DNA of 64,000 nucleotides from Thalassomonas viridans (GTDB lineage Bacteria; Pseudomonadota; Gammaproteobacteria; Enterobacterales; Alteromonadaceae): NCBI RefSeq assembly GCF_000948985.2, contig NZ_CP059734.1, positions 992,001 to 1,056,000 of the forward strand, read 5' to 3'. Shown piece by piece: positions 9,342 to 19,765 of this stretch (position 1 is its first letter; each line of letters starts with the position of its first letter). The notes under the pieces were generated by a model. It saw only the letters and a program-made list of their open reading frames with translations, ran no database searches and was not told where the DNA came from. The position numbers and the translations under genes were made by a program.

Positions 9342-9655
9342 GCTTGTAAGCCTTTTAAGATATCCACGATTAACTGACTGTGGCAATTAACGGGGAGTTC
9401 AACTTCTGCATAGGGGGTTTTAACCCTGATCGGCGCTTGCTGAGATAAAACAATCTGCTCCGTTTTTGTGGTGACAGTCGCTTTAATAAAAGAAGGTTTT
9501 TGTCTTTGTGTTTTGCCGACAAATTTAGTGCGAGCACTATAAAAAGCGGTGGTTGATATAGCGTTTTGTTGGCAGTAATCAATAATGCTTAAGCCACTTG
9601 TTTTGTGTTCATCGAAAACGGTTAACCATTCATTTTTGCTTCTAAATTTTCTCAT
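9338..9655 (-). CDS. tnpA: IS66-family accessory protein TnpA
   Basis: The 105-residue protein is the first gene of the IS66 operon. Its N-terminal half holds a helix-turn-helix-like segment (EWLTVFDEHKTSGLSIIDY, then AISTTAFYSARTKF) typical of IS66 TnpA. The C-terminal part is basic and variable. It overlaps tnpB by 4 nt. It is probably a DNA-binding accessory factor for transposition. Confidence 0.9.
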   Translation of the reverse strand: MRKFRSKNEWLTVFDEHKTSGLSIIDYCQQNAISTTAFYSARTKFVGKTQRQKPSFIKATVTTKTEQIVLSQQAPIRVKTPYAEVELPVNCHSQLIVDILKGLQA

Positions 9656-9735
9656 AAGTTACCTTAAGTAAAAATAAAAGCAGTTTAATTATTCAGTGAT
9701 CACATTGTTAGGTGCCGTTTGCCGGACGAATACCT

Positions 9736-9900
9736 ATGGCGGCGAGATATGCTTCAAAGATGATGGCTAAGAGACTGCTTGCAGTGAAAAGCTCGACTTT
9801 TACAGAGAATAAGGTAAAGCCATATGTAGGCATGCTGTCAAGGTTTAAGGAAAGTGGTAGTAATAACCCATTGAATTTTAGAGGGTTATTACTTTTTTAA
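9736..9900 (+). CDS. Short ORF whose start codon lies in the IS66 target duplication (doubtful)
   Basis: A 54-codon frame (MAARYASKMMAKRLLAVK and on) begins at an ATG inside the right copy of the 8-bp duplication. The same ATG in the left copy joined this frame before the IS66 insertion, so any upstream promoter and ribosome site are now 2.4 kb away. The last codons overlap a strong terminator, which is unusual, and the pre-insertion ribosome site is weak. The frame may be a small basic peptide inactivated by loss of its promoter, or chance. No homologue is recognised. Confidence 0.25.
   Translation: MAARYASKMMAKRLLAVKSSTFTENKVKPYVGMLSRFKESGSNNPLNFRGLLLF
9859..9898 (+). terminator. Rho-independent terminator
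   Basis: A perfect 11-bp stem (AGTAATAACCC at 9859-9869, GGGTTATTACT at 9883-9893) with a 13-nt loop is followed by a T-run to 9898. It stops plus-strand transcription and so shows that a plus-strand transcript once crossed the IS66 target site. Confidence 0.85.
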
Positions 9901-9957
9901 AGGCTGCTGTGAACTTTCTGGCATTTAATAGCGGGTATTGCCTGTTCGGTTTATGGC

Positions 9958-10440
9958 CTATTTTTTCGGTGAGTTTATAACTGCTGCTTTTATCAAAGAC
10001 TTAGCCGTTCCTTGTAATGATACGCTGTCATTTTTATCAAAATGTATTAATTCAATACCGGAGTCTGAGTTAATTCCTTTGATGATAAGATAGTCGCCTT
10101 GATTGCTATACCCTAATAAATGTTGAGATACCAAGACATTATTTTCAGCCGAACCGGTAATAATGATTGAATTAGCATGGGCAAAGCTGCCTTTGCTTAA
10201 GCTTTCTATATCTTTTATTAACATATCAGAGTCGAGTATGATTGCATTATGGTTTTTAGTTGAAAATAATGCTGACTCTCCTGTGATATTATCAATAGGT
10301 CCGGTCATTGTCATCATTTCAAGAATCAGAGCATCTTGCGAATTGGTCATATTATTCATTGATAAATAAATATTCTCAGCCATAACCGTCTGTGTAAAAA
10401 ACGATGAGAGTATAATTCCCAATAAAGTCATTTTTTTCAT
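9958..10440 (-). CDS. Small secreted partner of the leukocidin-like toxin gene
   Basis: The start at 10440 (MKKMTLLGI) is chosen because AAGGAA lies 7 nt upstream and it gives a clean signal peptide ending TVMA; an upstream in-frame start would run into the preceding gene. The product has 160 residues, about 140 after cleavage. It follows the toxin-like gene by 22 nt on the same strand, so the two form an operon. I do not recognise the family. By analogy with small exported proteins co-transcribed with Vibrio haemolysins, it may assist folding or export or protect the producer. This is inference from position only. Its sequence is Met- and Asn-rich without cysteines. Confidence 0.55.
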   Translation of the reverse strand: MKKMTLLGIILSSFFTQTVMAENIYLSMNNMTNSQDALILEMMTMTGPIDNITGESALFSTKNHNAIILDSDMLIKDIESLSKGSFAHANSIIITGSAENNVLVSQHLLGYSNQGDYLIIKGINSDSGIELIHFDKNDSVSLQGTAKSLIKAAVINSPKK

Positions 10441-10462
10441 TGTATAATTCCTTATATAAAAG

Positions 10463-11734
10463 TTAAAAGAGTAATCCAGGTTTGAAGGTTCTGAAGTAAT
10501 TGCCATCGCTATCAATTTGACATTCTGTCTTTGCACTTAAAGATATATCCCTCCACGTTCGACTATATTGACTATCAGTTGAATAATCCCAACGGGCTGA
10601 ACTCCCCGAACCATCAAGATCATAGGAGCCACGTTCAATGTACAGCTTATGTGAAAAACTCATGCTCCGTTCAGTGTTCGGCGTACAGTTTTGACTGTTA
10701 ATGTACTCTCGCCACGAAGCATTAGATGTGATGTCTAACTCTCTCCAGGCATATGAGCCTAATCGTTCATCGGAAATTGCCAAACTTGACGGTACGCCTG
10801 TGTAACCAAACGCATATAGATCGTAGATTGCCTGAGGAGAAAGATTATAATTTACTTCTACGCCTATATCGCTGGGATATTTGACGGTATTCACACCCAA
10901 AACTTTTCTTTCTCTACCGACGGTTCTTGAATTAGAGAGAGAAAAATTTACAGAGACACCGCCTGATGGCCCCACTCTATCACCTTTAAGTTCTGCACCA
11001 ATGTTAAAGCCGAACGAACTGGTTTCTGAGGTATCTAAAGTGGTATTCGTATTACTGGTTTTCGGATAGAAACCATCTTCCAGGGACCAATAACGTGAAT
11101 TATCAGGTCCTCCAGGAACGCAGAATTCAAGCTCTCCTGCCGCACAGGCTGAAAGTCTGGGTCCATCTTCAGGTCCGTTATATTGCGCATCACGGACAGA
11201 GATCTCAGACTTTACGCGATTAAATACACCTGAAAGTAATTGGTCGCCATAAGGATTATAGCTGGCCCCATATCCGGGTAAGACATAGCCAACTCTGTCA
11301 GTTTTCTGTTGGTCTCTTAAAACAACATCGCCATTGACATAGAACAAATATTGAGTTACACCCTCTTGAGAAAGTATAATGAGCTCGGCATCACGAGTAT
11401 AATCAACTTTTTCGATGATATCCCCTTGATACCCGCCACCAGAAGAATAAATACCGTAGCGGAAAGTAATGCCGCTTTCTTCAATTTGCCCATGACGACT
11501 TCTAATATAGCTACATAAATTTGTTGAAATTAGACTGTCTGGTAAGTTGTTAGAGGTTATATAGCTATTTATTGCCGTTACTTCGGCATTAAATATCTTA
11601 CAAATATTTTCCCTGATCACCGGCGCGAATCTTTCTGCTTGTCTTTCCACCGGAAAACCAAAATCATGTAAATCGACGGCAGAAGCGCCTGTTGATAGCA
11701 ACACAGCAACCGCAGTAATGCTTATTTTAAACAT
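10463..11734 (-). CDS. Secreted leukocidin-like beta-pore-forming protein (putative)
   Basis: The 423-residue product has a signal peptide ending STGASA and GGAG 7 nt before the ATG. Residues about 225-270 (SSFGFNIGAELKG, GPSGGVSVNFSLSNSRTV) resemble the glycine/serine-rich amphipathic stem of leukocidin and haemolysin toxins, including the stem region of V. cholerae cytolysin. The following segments continue as alternating beta-strands. Four cysteines may form disulfides. There is no trefoil lectin domain, unlike the partial toxin at 1-799. The assignment rests on pattern rather than a secure alignment, so another secreted beta-rich protein remains possible. It is followed by a small secreted gene in the same operon. 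Confidence 0.45.
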   Translation of the reverse strand: MFKISITAVAVLLSTGASAVDLHDFGFPVERQAERFAPVIRENICKIFNAEVTAINSYITSNNLPDSLISTNLCSYIRSRHGQIEESGITFRYGIYSSGGGYQGDIIEKVDYTRDAELIILSQEGVTQYLFYVNGDVVLRDQQKTDRVGYVLPGYGASYNPYGDQLLSGVFNRVKSEISVRDAQYNGPEDGPRLSACAAGELEFCVPGGPDNSRYWSLEDGFYPKTSNTNTTLDTSETSSFGFNIGAELKGDRVGPSGGVSVNFSLSNSRTVGRERKVLGVNTVKYPSDIGVEVNYNLSPQAIYDLYAFGYTGVPSSLAISDERLGSYAWRELDITSNASWREYINSQNCTPNTERSMSFSHKLYIERGSYDLDGSGSSARWDYSTDSQYSRTWRDISLSAKTECQIDSDGNYFRTFKPGLLF

Positions 11735-12155
11735 ATTAGTACTCCATTTTTATAACAACATTGATAACGCTCTTCCCCCTCATCTGAACTTGATCTATTA
11801 ACAATTTTTAAATCAATATATTAAGGTGTTGTGTGAATTTCCGGGAAATAACATATCAATAACTAAATTTATTCCTGACTTACGTTTTCCTGTTGTTGTT
11901 CACCTCTTTATTTAAAAAGCCTTATTTTTAAGGCTGTACTATAAAGAGGTCGCAAAGTAAAAAATATCGAATTTAAGAAAACTCCGGAAAACGTTATGGA
12001 ACCAGGGATATATCTGTAAGCTTGTGATAGAAATGAAGCGGTATCAGGCACAAAGAAGGATGGGGCAGGTTTAATACCGATTGGATTAAATTTATGATCT
12101 AATAGCGTATCGATATATTTCTTAATGGCTAAACATAAATGGCAAATAGATTTGA
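11735..12155. other. Intergenic region upstream of the leukocidin-like operon
   Basis: About 420 bp. Bases 11740-11860 carry the upstream region of the toxin-like gene. A hairpin lies at 11918-11935. The rest, up to the broken left end of the IS3 element, shows no supportable gene; an 87-codon minus-strand frame runs through it but has neither a ribosome site nor recognisable sequence. Confidence 0.5.
11914..11935 (-). terminator. Possible minus-strand terminator
   Basis: AAGCCTT... and ...AAGGCT form a 6-bp stem (11918-11923 with 11930-11935). On the minus strand it is followed by a run of T (11914-11917). There is no clear gene upstream for it to serve, so it may belong to a gene destroyed by the IS3 element. 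Confidence 0.35.
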
Positions 12156-13182
<1,027 letters not shown>

Positions 13183-13200
13183 CCACTACAAAATAAATGG

Positions 13201-13226
13201 AGCCCGAGGCAAGTAGACTTGGGCTC
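13201..13226 (-). terminator. Hairpin downstream of the 942-residue secreted protein gene
   Basis: GAGCCC at 13200-13205 pairs with GGGCTC at 13221-13226 and the pairing extends imperfectly. On the minus strand it lies about 40 nt after the stop at 13266 and is followed by CATTTATTTT, so it can serve as a terminator for that gene. Confidence 0.45.
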
Positions 13227-13265
13227 ACGACTAAATGGAGTACTTATCATTAAAAAGCTAACGCC

Positions 13266-16094
13266 TTAATTTGCCAGAGCTGGATTGTTTTCGCCTCTGA
13301 TTGAATATGGGTCAACATAATAAGGTTTATTCGTAAAGGGAATATCCCCTGTAATTGGTAAACCAATAGGAAAGTAGCGCGATCCTGTTCCATCATTATG
13401 AATGTACACCATATCCAGATTGTTATAAGTATACACTTGTATTAATCTGGGTGAATCTTCTGAAATTTGAGTAATAGTATCAGCTGCACTCTCAATAGTA
13501 TTTGCACTCATTAAATATACTTTAAGAGAGTAGCTAAGATTTTGGTCAGGGTATCCACCTTTGGGGATTTGTAAAGACTTCCAATCTTCCACTTTTACAA
13601 CATTACTGCTCACTATTGAACTTTCCCCGTAATGTGCTTCAAGTTGAACATAAAGCTGTATATCTTCCGGTAAGAAATCAATATTAGGATTTAAGGTGTA
13701 ATAAAAAGATCCGTACAAACCTGTAGGTGCGCAGCTATCATTACAAACTTTAAGCACTTCTTTTCCATAACTGCCATATCGGTCTATGCCCACCGACGGT
13801 AAGCTTAACATAGAGAAGACCCCTAGTTCTTCATTATAATTTACGCCAGCAGGTGAATTCATATCTGTAACTTGTGTTGAGGTTACAGAATTAATTGAAC
13901 CAGGCAGCGTTAAGTTAATTGATTGTACATAACCAACAAAATCAACCTCTCCTCTTAAAGCTAATTCACCTACAGATACCGTCGGCATCTGAGGAGGTAA
14001 GTCGAAACCAAGTAGCGGCTTAGGCTGATGGAAATTAGCAAAACCAAATAAACTTCCAAGTCCGCCCAGTACATCTGAAACTATAGGAATAGGTAGGGTA
14101 GATGCTAAATTTAAAGCTTCGCTCGTTTTCCCTAATGCATATCTGGCATCTGCTGGAACCGAAGGTCCTTTTTGACCATAAACAGCTTCGGCGAAATCTT
14201 TTTGGTCTTTAAACTCATTATGAAGTTTGGTAAATGATGAAAATGTCTCTAACCCAATATTTTCATCTAATCCAGTATCATTGAAATAACTGGTTAAATA
14301 ATCTGGATTGATATAACTTCCGTCTGCATCTCGCACCGGAACGCTTGTTGAAGTAATACGGCCGGTTAACCTGGTTGTACCATTAGCTATAGGGCTTATA
14401 GCAAGATTAAGGTATGAATCAGCCAATGGGGCAATAGGGTCGTAAGAAATATTAAAATCACCGTATACCCATTGTCTATTATAATTGGCAATTAAAGGGA
14501 ATATTGTTGATTGTGAATTCCCCCCCATGTCAGACAATGAAGTAAAACCATTTATATTGGCAAAGTAATTCACTTGATTATCATTGTCGTTATTTATAAC
14601 GCTTAATGTTAACTTAACTGTGTTATATATACTGGCAGGTGCATCATATAAAGCCAAAACCCTAATAACAGCAGTGTTTCGGTTATAAAGCATGATATAG
14701 GGTACGCCATAACTTCTTTGCGGAATAAATTCATCACTTATGGTTGAATTGTTCATATAATAACCAAGATTATGCTTGATTAACTCCCATCCTGCTGAAG
14801 GCAAAGACTCTGGCATTGCAGAGGGGTCACTTGGGTTAGCTGCAAAAGGATAGCGTCCAAAAGCGTTTAGGTAAAGCGGGTTGTTTTCTGTAATAGACTC
14901 CCCGGGAGTATCTCCATTATATAACTTGATGTTGAGATTTTTGTCATTCCAGTTAAAGGTATTTAACTGGTAATCATCAACGCCGCCCAAGCCATAGTAT
15001 TGATTTCGTTTACTCACCGGAACCGATGGCGCATTGTAATCGGTTTGAATCCTTCTTTCCTTTTGCTTGGCAATTTCTAAGTCAACATCTTGAACATGCG
15101 CATCATCAGCTAAAATCCAAGTTGAGTTATCGTTAAGTGCATTTGAATAGAATACGGTTAAATCCGTATTATAACTTAAATATTTCCCATCCGATTTATT
15201 GATAATTGCGTATTGATTTTCGGCTTCTGGTAATGATAAAAATGCCCACCGACAATTAGCATCATCAGTAGTTGGTAATGCGCTATTACATAATACACTA
15301 CCGGCTTCCGTCGAAATGATATAAGAGTTGAACCCCGTAGACTTTTCAAATGAAAGCTTTTGATTATTCTCATCTGATTTCTTTACTTGTGACAAACCTA
15401 AGATTTGATTGCCATAATTAAGTACGGTTCTCTTTTTATCATAACGATCATATTTAGGAGCAAGGAAGTATTGGTTTGCTAAATTAACTCCAGTCAAACC
15501 TGACTTTATTTTTAGAGAAGATATAGAGTCATTAAAGTTTGCCGGTATACTGCCCGTAGTCTTAATCGTAATCATATCCCCTTGATAATTAGCATCTGTG
15601 TATAATTCAACAACCCCACCTGTAGGTAAGGTCATGTAACTAAGAAGGTCATCAAAATTTACTGAAGTAAAGTTTGCAATGTCATTTTCAGTACATACTC
15701 GTTTACCATACGGTATAGCACCATGTTCATATAAACATATTTGTGTATCAGGCTCAAAACCATCGTTATATTCAACACGATATGTAGCTCTTGATGTATT
15801 CCATGGGTCGTTAAACGAATTGTGGATAAATGTTGATTCAGTAATTGTTTTTTGTCTACCATCGCCATCTCTGGCAATAACTTTGTATGGGCCGTTTATT
15901 TCTATGCGAATAGTTGAAGCAGACGATAAAGCCCCCGGATTATTTATCGTTTGCCCGGCATCAGCACATCCTTGTTTAGGATACTGCGTGAAAGGTTCGT
16001 TAGTTACACAAGCATCAGCCGCGTTAGCTGCATTGAGCGCTCCGCCATATAGCATCGGTGCCAGTACTGTAATTAATAATTTGTTTTTACTCAT
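13266..16094 (-). CDS. Large secreted protein with beta/gamma-crystallin-like and beta-trefoil-like segments
   Basis: This 942-residue protein has a signal peptide ending ANAADA and AAAGGAAAG before the ATG. Residues about 155-200 (VVELYTDANYQGDMITIK, then NDSISSLKI) fit a beta/gamma-crystallin Greek-key unit. Residues about 255-330 (YAIINKSDGKYLSY, WAFLSLPE, STWILADD) resemble a trefoil or fascin-like binding module. The middle and C-terminal parts are beta-rich with no family I recognise, and residues about 690-710 are hydrophobic. Two cysteine pairs lie near the N-terminus. It shares strand and secretion type with the leukocidin-like gene, and both could be virulence or antagonism factors. 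The function is not known; the coding assignment itself is secure. Confidence 0.6.
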   Translation of the reverse strand: MSKNKLLITVLAPMLYGGALNAANAADACVTNEPFTQYPKQGCADAGQTINNPGALSSASTIRIEINGPYKVIARDGDGRQKTITESTFIHNSFNDPWNTSRATYRVEYNDGFEPDTQICLYEHGAIPYGKRVCTENDIANFTSVNFDDLLSYMTLPTGGVVELYTDANYQGDMITIKTTGSIPANFNDSISSLKIKSGLTGVNLANQYFLAPKYDRYDKKRTVLNYGNQILGLSQVKKSDENNQKLSFEKSTGFNSYIISTEAGSVLCNSALPTTDDANCRWAFLSLPEAENQYAIINKSDGKYLSYNTDLTVFYSNALNDNSTWILADDAHVQDVDLEIAKQKERRIQTDYNAPSVPVSKRNQYYGLGGVDDYQLNTFNWNDKNLNIKLYNGDTPGESITENNPLYLNAFGRYPFAANPSDPSAMPESLPSAGWELIKHNLGYYMNNSTISDEFIPQRSYGVPYIMLYNRNTAVIRVLALYDAPASIYNTVKLTLSVINNDNDNQVNYFANINGFTSLSDMGGNSQSTIFPLIANYNRQWVYGDFNISYDPIAPLADSYLNLAISPIANGTTRLTGRITSTSVPVRDADGSYINPDYLTSYFNDTGLDENIGLETFSSFTKLHNEFKDQKDFAEAVYGQKGPSVPADARYALGKTSEALNLASTLPIPIVSDVLGGLGSLFGFANFHQPKPLLGFDLPPQMPTVSVGELALRGEVDFVGYVQSINLTLPGSINSVTSTQVTDMNSPAGVNYNEELGVFSMLSLPSVGIDRYGSYGKEVLKVCNDSCAPTGLYGSFYYTLNPNIDFLPEDIQLYVQLEAHYGESSIVSSNVVKVEDWKSLQIPKGGYPDQNLSYSLKVYLMSANTIESAADTITQISEDSPRLIQVYTYNNLDMVYIHNDGTGSRYFPIGLPITGDIPFTNKPYYVDPYSIRGENNPALAN

Positions 16095-16169
16095 TTTCTT
16101 TCCTTTAAACCATTTACTTTTTACACCCGCTCCATGCCATTTCCTAGAATAAAATCAATACTAAGGTAC

Positions 16170-17857
16170 CTAGAGCACCATATAGTTTAAAAACTAAGCA
16201 GCCAGATTTAATGAAATATGCAAATTAGTGATCATTGCCGTCCGATTTAAATCGAATTCATTTAATCGTAACCCTCTGTATCTGGCTCTTGGCCCTTTTC
16301 GATTGCAAACAGATGCCAGAGAGTGCTCTACTTTGACTCGCTCTCTAGCATCTGCTCGCCCGGGTGTAGTTTCAACATAATAGGCGAGATCTTGCATCAT
16401 CCTCTCATTGGCATGTATTGATACCACTCTACCATTGCGAGCATCAGTACATTTTGATTTATACATACACTCATTGCATTGATTTACCGGAAACTTTGCT
16501 TGTTTTTGTTTTTTTCCCTTAATTGGCACCGCAATATCATTAGGACATGTTACAGATAAGCCAACTAAATCTATGGAAAAAGATTTCTTACTAAACTTGC
16601 CTGGAGCGGCTGGGGCTGTCCAAGGTTTAGCAACGACGTTTTTTCCCTCATGATATAACTCGACTGTCCAGTCGGCGGCTAAATACCCTCGGTCGATGCT
16701 TAATTCAGACACCGAGCCATAATTTAAGACTTTAGGTTTTAGCAACCTACTGGCTTTATGCTCTGGTTCGTTAGCTGGCCGAACACAAGTAGCAAGAATG
16801 AGCTTACTCTCTAAATCAACGGCAATATGTTGCTTAAATCCATTGATAGTACGGGAACTAGACTTACGGCCATGTCGCATATCTTTGTCTGAAACAGAAA
16901 TCCGCCGCTCCGCCGCTGTGCCTTGTTTAATGCGACTGCCGCCATCAGGGTCAGGCTCAATATTTTGTTCCAATACGGTTTCTAGCAATAACAGGCATTC
17001 TTTTAACGCTTTGTGTTCACGAATATCATTAGGTTGGGCCTCAAGCCATTGCTGTAGTCGCTCAACATCTAACAATAAGGTATTAATTGCCTCATACTTT
17101 TCGTTAGGATCTGACCAGTCAATATCCAGTGCGGCCTTAATACTGCTTTTTCCGATCAGTTTAACCCTTGTTTGTGCAATAATTTTTTCTTCACTGGTTT
17201 GCTTAATATGAGCAACACAGTCGATAAGCAATTCAAGCGCATGCCCAACTAAATTAAACGTATCTTCAACGCGACCAGCACCTTGTAATGGTGCAGAATC
17301 TAACGCAATCCGTAATTGCTGATGCCCGAACCCACCAAATTCTTTGGCTATATTAACGGTATGTTCGAGTAATATGACGTCCATATTATGTTTGATTAGA
17401 CGATGTCTGAAATCACAAAGTGTTCCCTGGGAAAAGGGGGCAGTCTCATCACTTAAGCAATTAAGTACCATTTTCCAGCGCATATCAAACATTGCATCAA
17501 GGGTCGCTCCTGCATCTGATTTTTGCTCATAACTTTGTAACAACGTCGCCATGGCCAGCTGTGCTGCAGGTACTGGTGGTTTACCTTTAGGGTGATCGGC
17601 ATACATAGCAATGAGCTGTTGATTAATTTCATCGTTAAAAATAGCGTGTCGATGATTACGTAGAAAAACAAAGAGTTTTCCGTGATTTTTGAGCTTACTA
17701 CAAATTAACTTTTCTTTTTTACTCAGTGATACCGGGCATTCCCAGTGGCGATTGTTAGTCATAATCCAATCATTAACTAAACAGAAATTGGTTATATTTG
17801 ATCATGAATTGAGGGTAATGTCGAGCCGGTTATAATTTAAACTGATCGGCCCTCTAG
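16170..17857 (-). mobile_element. IS1182-family insertion sequence
   Basis: A single transposase gene is framed by imperfect inverted ends. CTAGAGCACCATATAGTTTA from 16170 is matched on the other strand by CTAGAGGGCCGATCAGTTTA from 17857 (15 of 20 identical). The element is 1,688 bp. The terminal CTAG is itself palindromic, so a target duplication cannot be separated from the ends. Confidence 0.8.
16194..17762 (-). CDS. IS1182-family transposase
   Basis: This 522-residue protein is full length. The N-terminal DUF772-type domain includes PVPAAQLAMATLLQSYEQ and FSQGTLCDFRHRL. The DDE domain follows: D in RIALDSAPLQG, D in SELSIDRGYLA, E in RERVKVEHSLASV. A cysteine cluster CNECMYKSKC lies before the last block. 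No frameshift is seen, so the enzyme is probably active. The gene is monocistronic within its inverted repeats. Confidence 0.93.
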   Translation of the reverse strand: MTNNRHWECPVSLSKKEKLICSKLKNHGKLFVFLRNHRHAIFNDEINQQLIAMYADHPKGKPPVPAAQLAMATLLQSYEQKSDAGATLDAMFDMRWKMVLNCLSDETAPFSQGTLCDFRHRLIKHNMDVILLEHTVNIAKEFGGFGHQQLRIALDSAPLQGAGRVEDTFNLVGHALELLIDCVAHIKQTSEEKIIAQTRVKLIGKSSIKAALDIDWSDPNEKYEAINTLLLDVERLQQWLEAQPNDIREHKALKECLLLLETVLEQNIEPDPDGGSRIKQGTAAERRISVSDKDMRHGRKSSSRTINGFKQHIAVDLESKLILATCVRPANEPEHKASRLLKPKVLNYGSVSELSIDRGYLAADWTVELYHEGKNVVAKPWTAPAAPGKFSKKSFSIDLVGLSVTCPNDIAVPIKGKKQKQAKFPVNQCNECMYKSKCTDARNGRVVSIHANERMMQDLAYYVETTPGRADARERVKVEHSLASVCNRKGPRARYRGLRLNEFDLNRTAMITNLHISLNLAA

Positions 17858-18536
17858 CAGTTTTACGAGTACAGTTCAATATTCGGATTTAGACTCAACA
17901 GATACCGTCAAAATCACATTATTTTCCGTAGCAAATAAAAGTGACTCTGATTTTTCAATCCTAAATTTTCAATAAAGATAGGAGGTGTATCTGTTTTCAA
18001 TGAATCCCAAAAATTGTCATTGAGATACGATTGAATCCAAACAGCTCTATTTATATGAACACTTGCTTAAACCATGACTACTTACAAATGATCCCACATC
18101 GAGTGAAGGCAGTTTTTCTACCATTAAGTCGTTGGAAAAATTAAAAGCATTTCCTCTCTCGTTTACAGCAAATATTCTCCAAGCGCTATCCTAGCGAGAT
18201 GGACAGAACTTAAAGTGGACGATACAGTTAAAGAAAAAAAAAAATATAAAATTCAATGAAAGTCCTTAAAAAGAAGATGACTACTGGACTTTTAGCTTGT
18301 ACTTGCCTCTTTTCAGAGTGGGAAGCTGAGAAATGCCGAGAAAGCCGCTATTAACTGGCTGTTCGATGTAAACCAAGCCCGAACAAAGCTTCATCGGGCT
18401 TATGACAATTTGTCCATTCAAAATTAAATGAAATGGTAATAGTAAGGTAAGTGCACTTTATGAGAAGAGGTTTATATGTAATGAAATCATTGTTAATCAA
18501 TTGATTATGTTTTGTGGGGGATTACCTAACCTTGTT
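17858..18536. other. Intergenic region with a short coding relic
   Basis: About 680 bp between the IS1182 element and the permease gene. Most shows no coding signal, and a long A-rich tract lies near 18230-18255. The plus-strand segment 18302-18427 reads continuously (LASFQSGKLRNAEKAAINWL, then FDVNQARTKLHRAY) to a stop and has the look of the C-terminus of a transposase, but I cannot name the family. It has no start or ribosome site. Confidence 0.35.
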
Positions 18537-18566
18537 CGCAGTTCTGGCTTTAAAGTCAGAACTGCG
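18537..18566 (-). terminator. Palindromic hairpin downstream of the permease gene
   Basis: CGCAGTTCTG (18537-18546) and CAGAACTGCG (18557-18566) form a perfect 10-bp stem with a 10-nt loop, 11 nt after the permease stop on the minus strand. No T-run follows, so it may stabilise the 3' end or be a weak terminator. Confidence 0.55.
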
Positions 18567-18577
18567 ATTTAGTTGAG

Positions 18578-19492
18578 TTAGAAAAGGTATGAATATAAAT
18601 AACCGGCACCCACTGCCATTGACAATATCACGGTTAAAAATGCCATTATCATTTTGTTTTTGAAAATAGACTTAAGCAAAACCACTTCGGTTAAGCTGGC
18701 GCCTGCGCTGCCTATGATCAACGCCATAACAGCCCCCAGCCCCATACCTTTGGCTGCCAGTGCCGTACTGAGCGGGATCACGGCTTCGGCCCTGATATAA
18801 AGGGGAATACCTATTACTGCCGCCACCGGCACCGCAAACGGGTTGTTGCCGTTGGCGACACTGGCAACAAATCCAGTCGGCATAAAGCCATAAATCATCG
18901 AGCCTAAAGCTATGCCTCCCATAAGATAAGGCAATACTTTTTTAAAGTCCTCCCAGGTGCTGTACCAGATTTTCTGCCATTTACTTACAGATTCGGCCTT
19001 GTTGCAGGGGCTACCGCCACAGCCTTTATTTTCAGGCGCTATATAGGCTTCCGGCTTAATGTACTTTTCGAACCCCAGCTTTTCTAACAGATAGCCGGCA
19101 ATAATCGACACCCCCATGGCAATGACAAAATAGAAAGCGGTTACTTTCAAGCCAAAGGTTACGGCAAATAAACCTATGATGATGGGATTAAGCAGCGGGC
19201 TGGCAAACAAAAACACCATCATAGTGCCGAAGCCGGCGTTTGCCCTGAGTAAACCTTTTAAGAAAGGTATGGTGGAGCAAGAGCAAAAAGGGGTAATGGC
19301 GCCCAGGAAGCCGGCGACGACATAACCCTTGCCATTTTTACTGCTTAATATGCTTTGAATTCTGCTGGGAGGTATGTATTCCTGCAGTACACCGACAAGG
19401 TAGCTGATCAGTAAAAACAGCACGGTTAATTCGGCAGCTAAAAAAGCAAACATATTTAAAGTATCAAATACCATCTGTTGTGTAATAACCAT
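18578..19492 (-). CDS. ArsP/UPF0718-type permease
   Basis: This 304-residue membrane protein has about eight hydrophobic segments. The signature TPFCSCSTIPFLKGLLRANA at residues about 67-86 and the FLFASPLLNPIIIGLF block identify the permease family PF03773 (DUF318), which includes ArsP, an exporter of organoarsenicals. A second conserved half is near residues 230-290 (IGIPLYIRAEAVIPLSTAL, then GSAGASLTEVVLLKSIF). The cytoplasmic loop carries CGGSPC, which could bind a metal or metalloid. The gene stands alone, with a palindrome in its promoter region that could bind an ArsR-type repressor. The substrate is not established here. Confidence 0.85.
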   Translation of the reverse strand: MVITQQMVFDTLNMFAFLAAELTVLFLLISYLVGVLQEYIPPSRIQSILSSKNGKGYVVAGFLGAITPFCSCSTIPFLKGLLRANAGFGTMMVFLFASPLLNPIIIGLFAVTFGLKVTAFYFVIAMGVSIIAGYLLEKLGFEKYIKPEAYIAPENKGCGGSPCNKAESVSKWQKIWYSTWEDFKKVLPYLMGGIALGSMIYGFMPTGFVASVANGNNPFAVPVAAVIGIPLYIRAEAVIPLSTALAAKGMGLGAVMALIIGSAGASLTEVVLLKSIFKNKMIMAFLTVILSMAVGAGYLYSYLF

Positions 19493-19506
19493 AATGATTA
19501 ATTCCT

Positions 19507-19528
19507 AATTTCTAGAATGTTGGAAATT
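19507..19528. promoter_or_regulatory. Palindromic site in the permease promoter
   Basis: AATTTC at 19507-19512 and GAAATT at 19523-19528 are perfect inverted half-sites around TAGAATGTTG, 15 bp upstream of the permease start. The arrangement suits a dimeric repressor such as an ArsR-family protein. No regulator gene is adjacent, so the identity of the binder is inference. Confidence 0.35.
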
Positions 19529-19765
19529 ATAGGTTCAAAAATTATGCTGTCAATGTATTTCTATAGGTTTCGAAATAAAGAAGGTTAATAAAATGGGAGA
19601 AGAACACTCAAGTTTGGGAATTATTCGTTTACCCGGTTCGGTAAAGTAAAGTTAAAAGTCGATGGGTTGGTGTTTGTCCGGGGACAGTGTTAGCCCCCTG
19701 GTTTTTATCATAACCTATTGTATCTGCAGGATTAGCTGCAAAAGGTATAAAGGGAATATGCCGGC

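Larger units (their letters stand above)
7286..9733 (-). mobile_element. Complete IS66-family insertion sequence with perfect 8-bp target duplication
   Basis: The element is 2,448 bp. Its ends are imperfect inverted repeats: GTATGCGTCCGG at 7286-7297 and, on the other strand, GTATTCGTCCGG from 9733. Both extend to a shared GCACCTA. It is flanked by the exact 8-bp direct repeat CTATGGCG (7278-7285 and 9734-9741), the duplication size expected for IS66. All three typical genes are intact, so the insertion is recent and potentially active. Confidence 0.95.
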
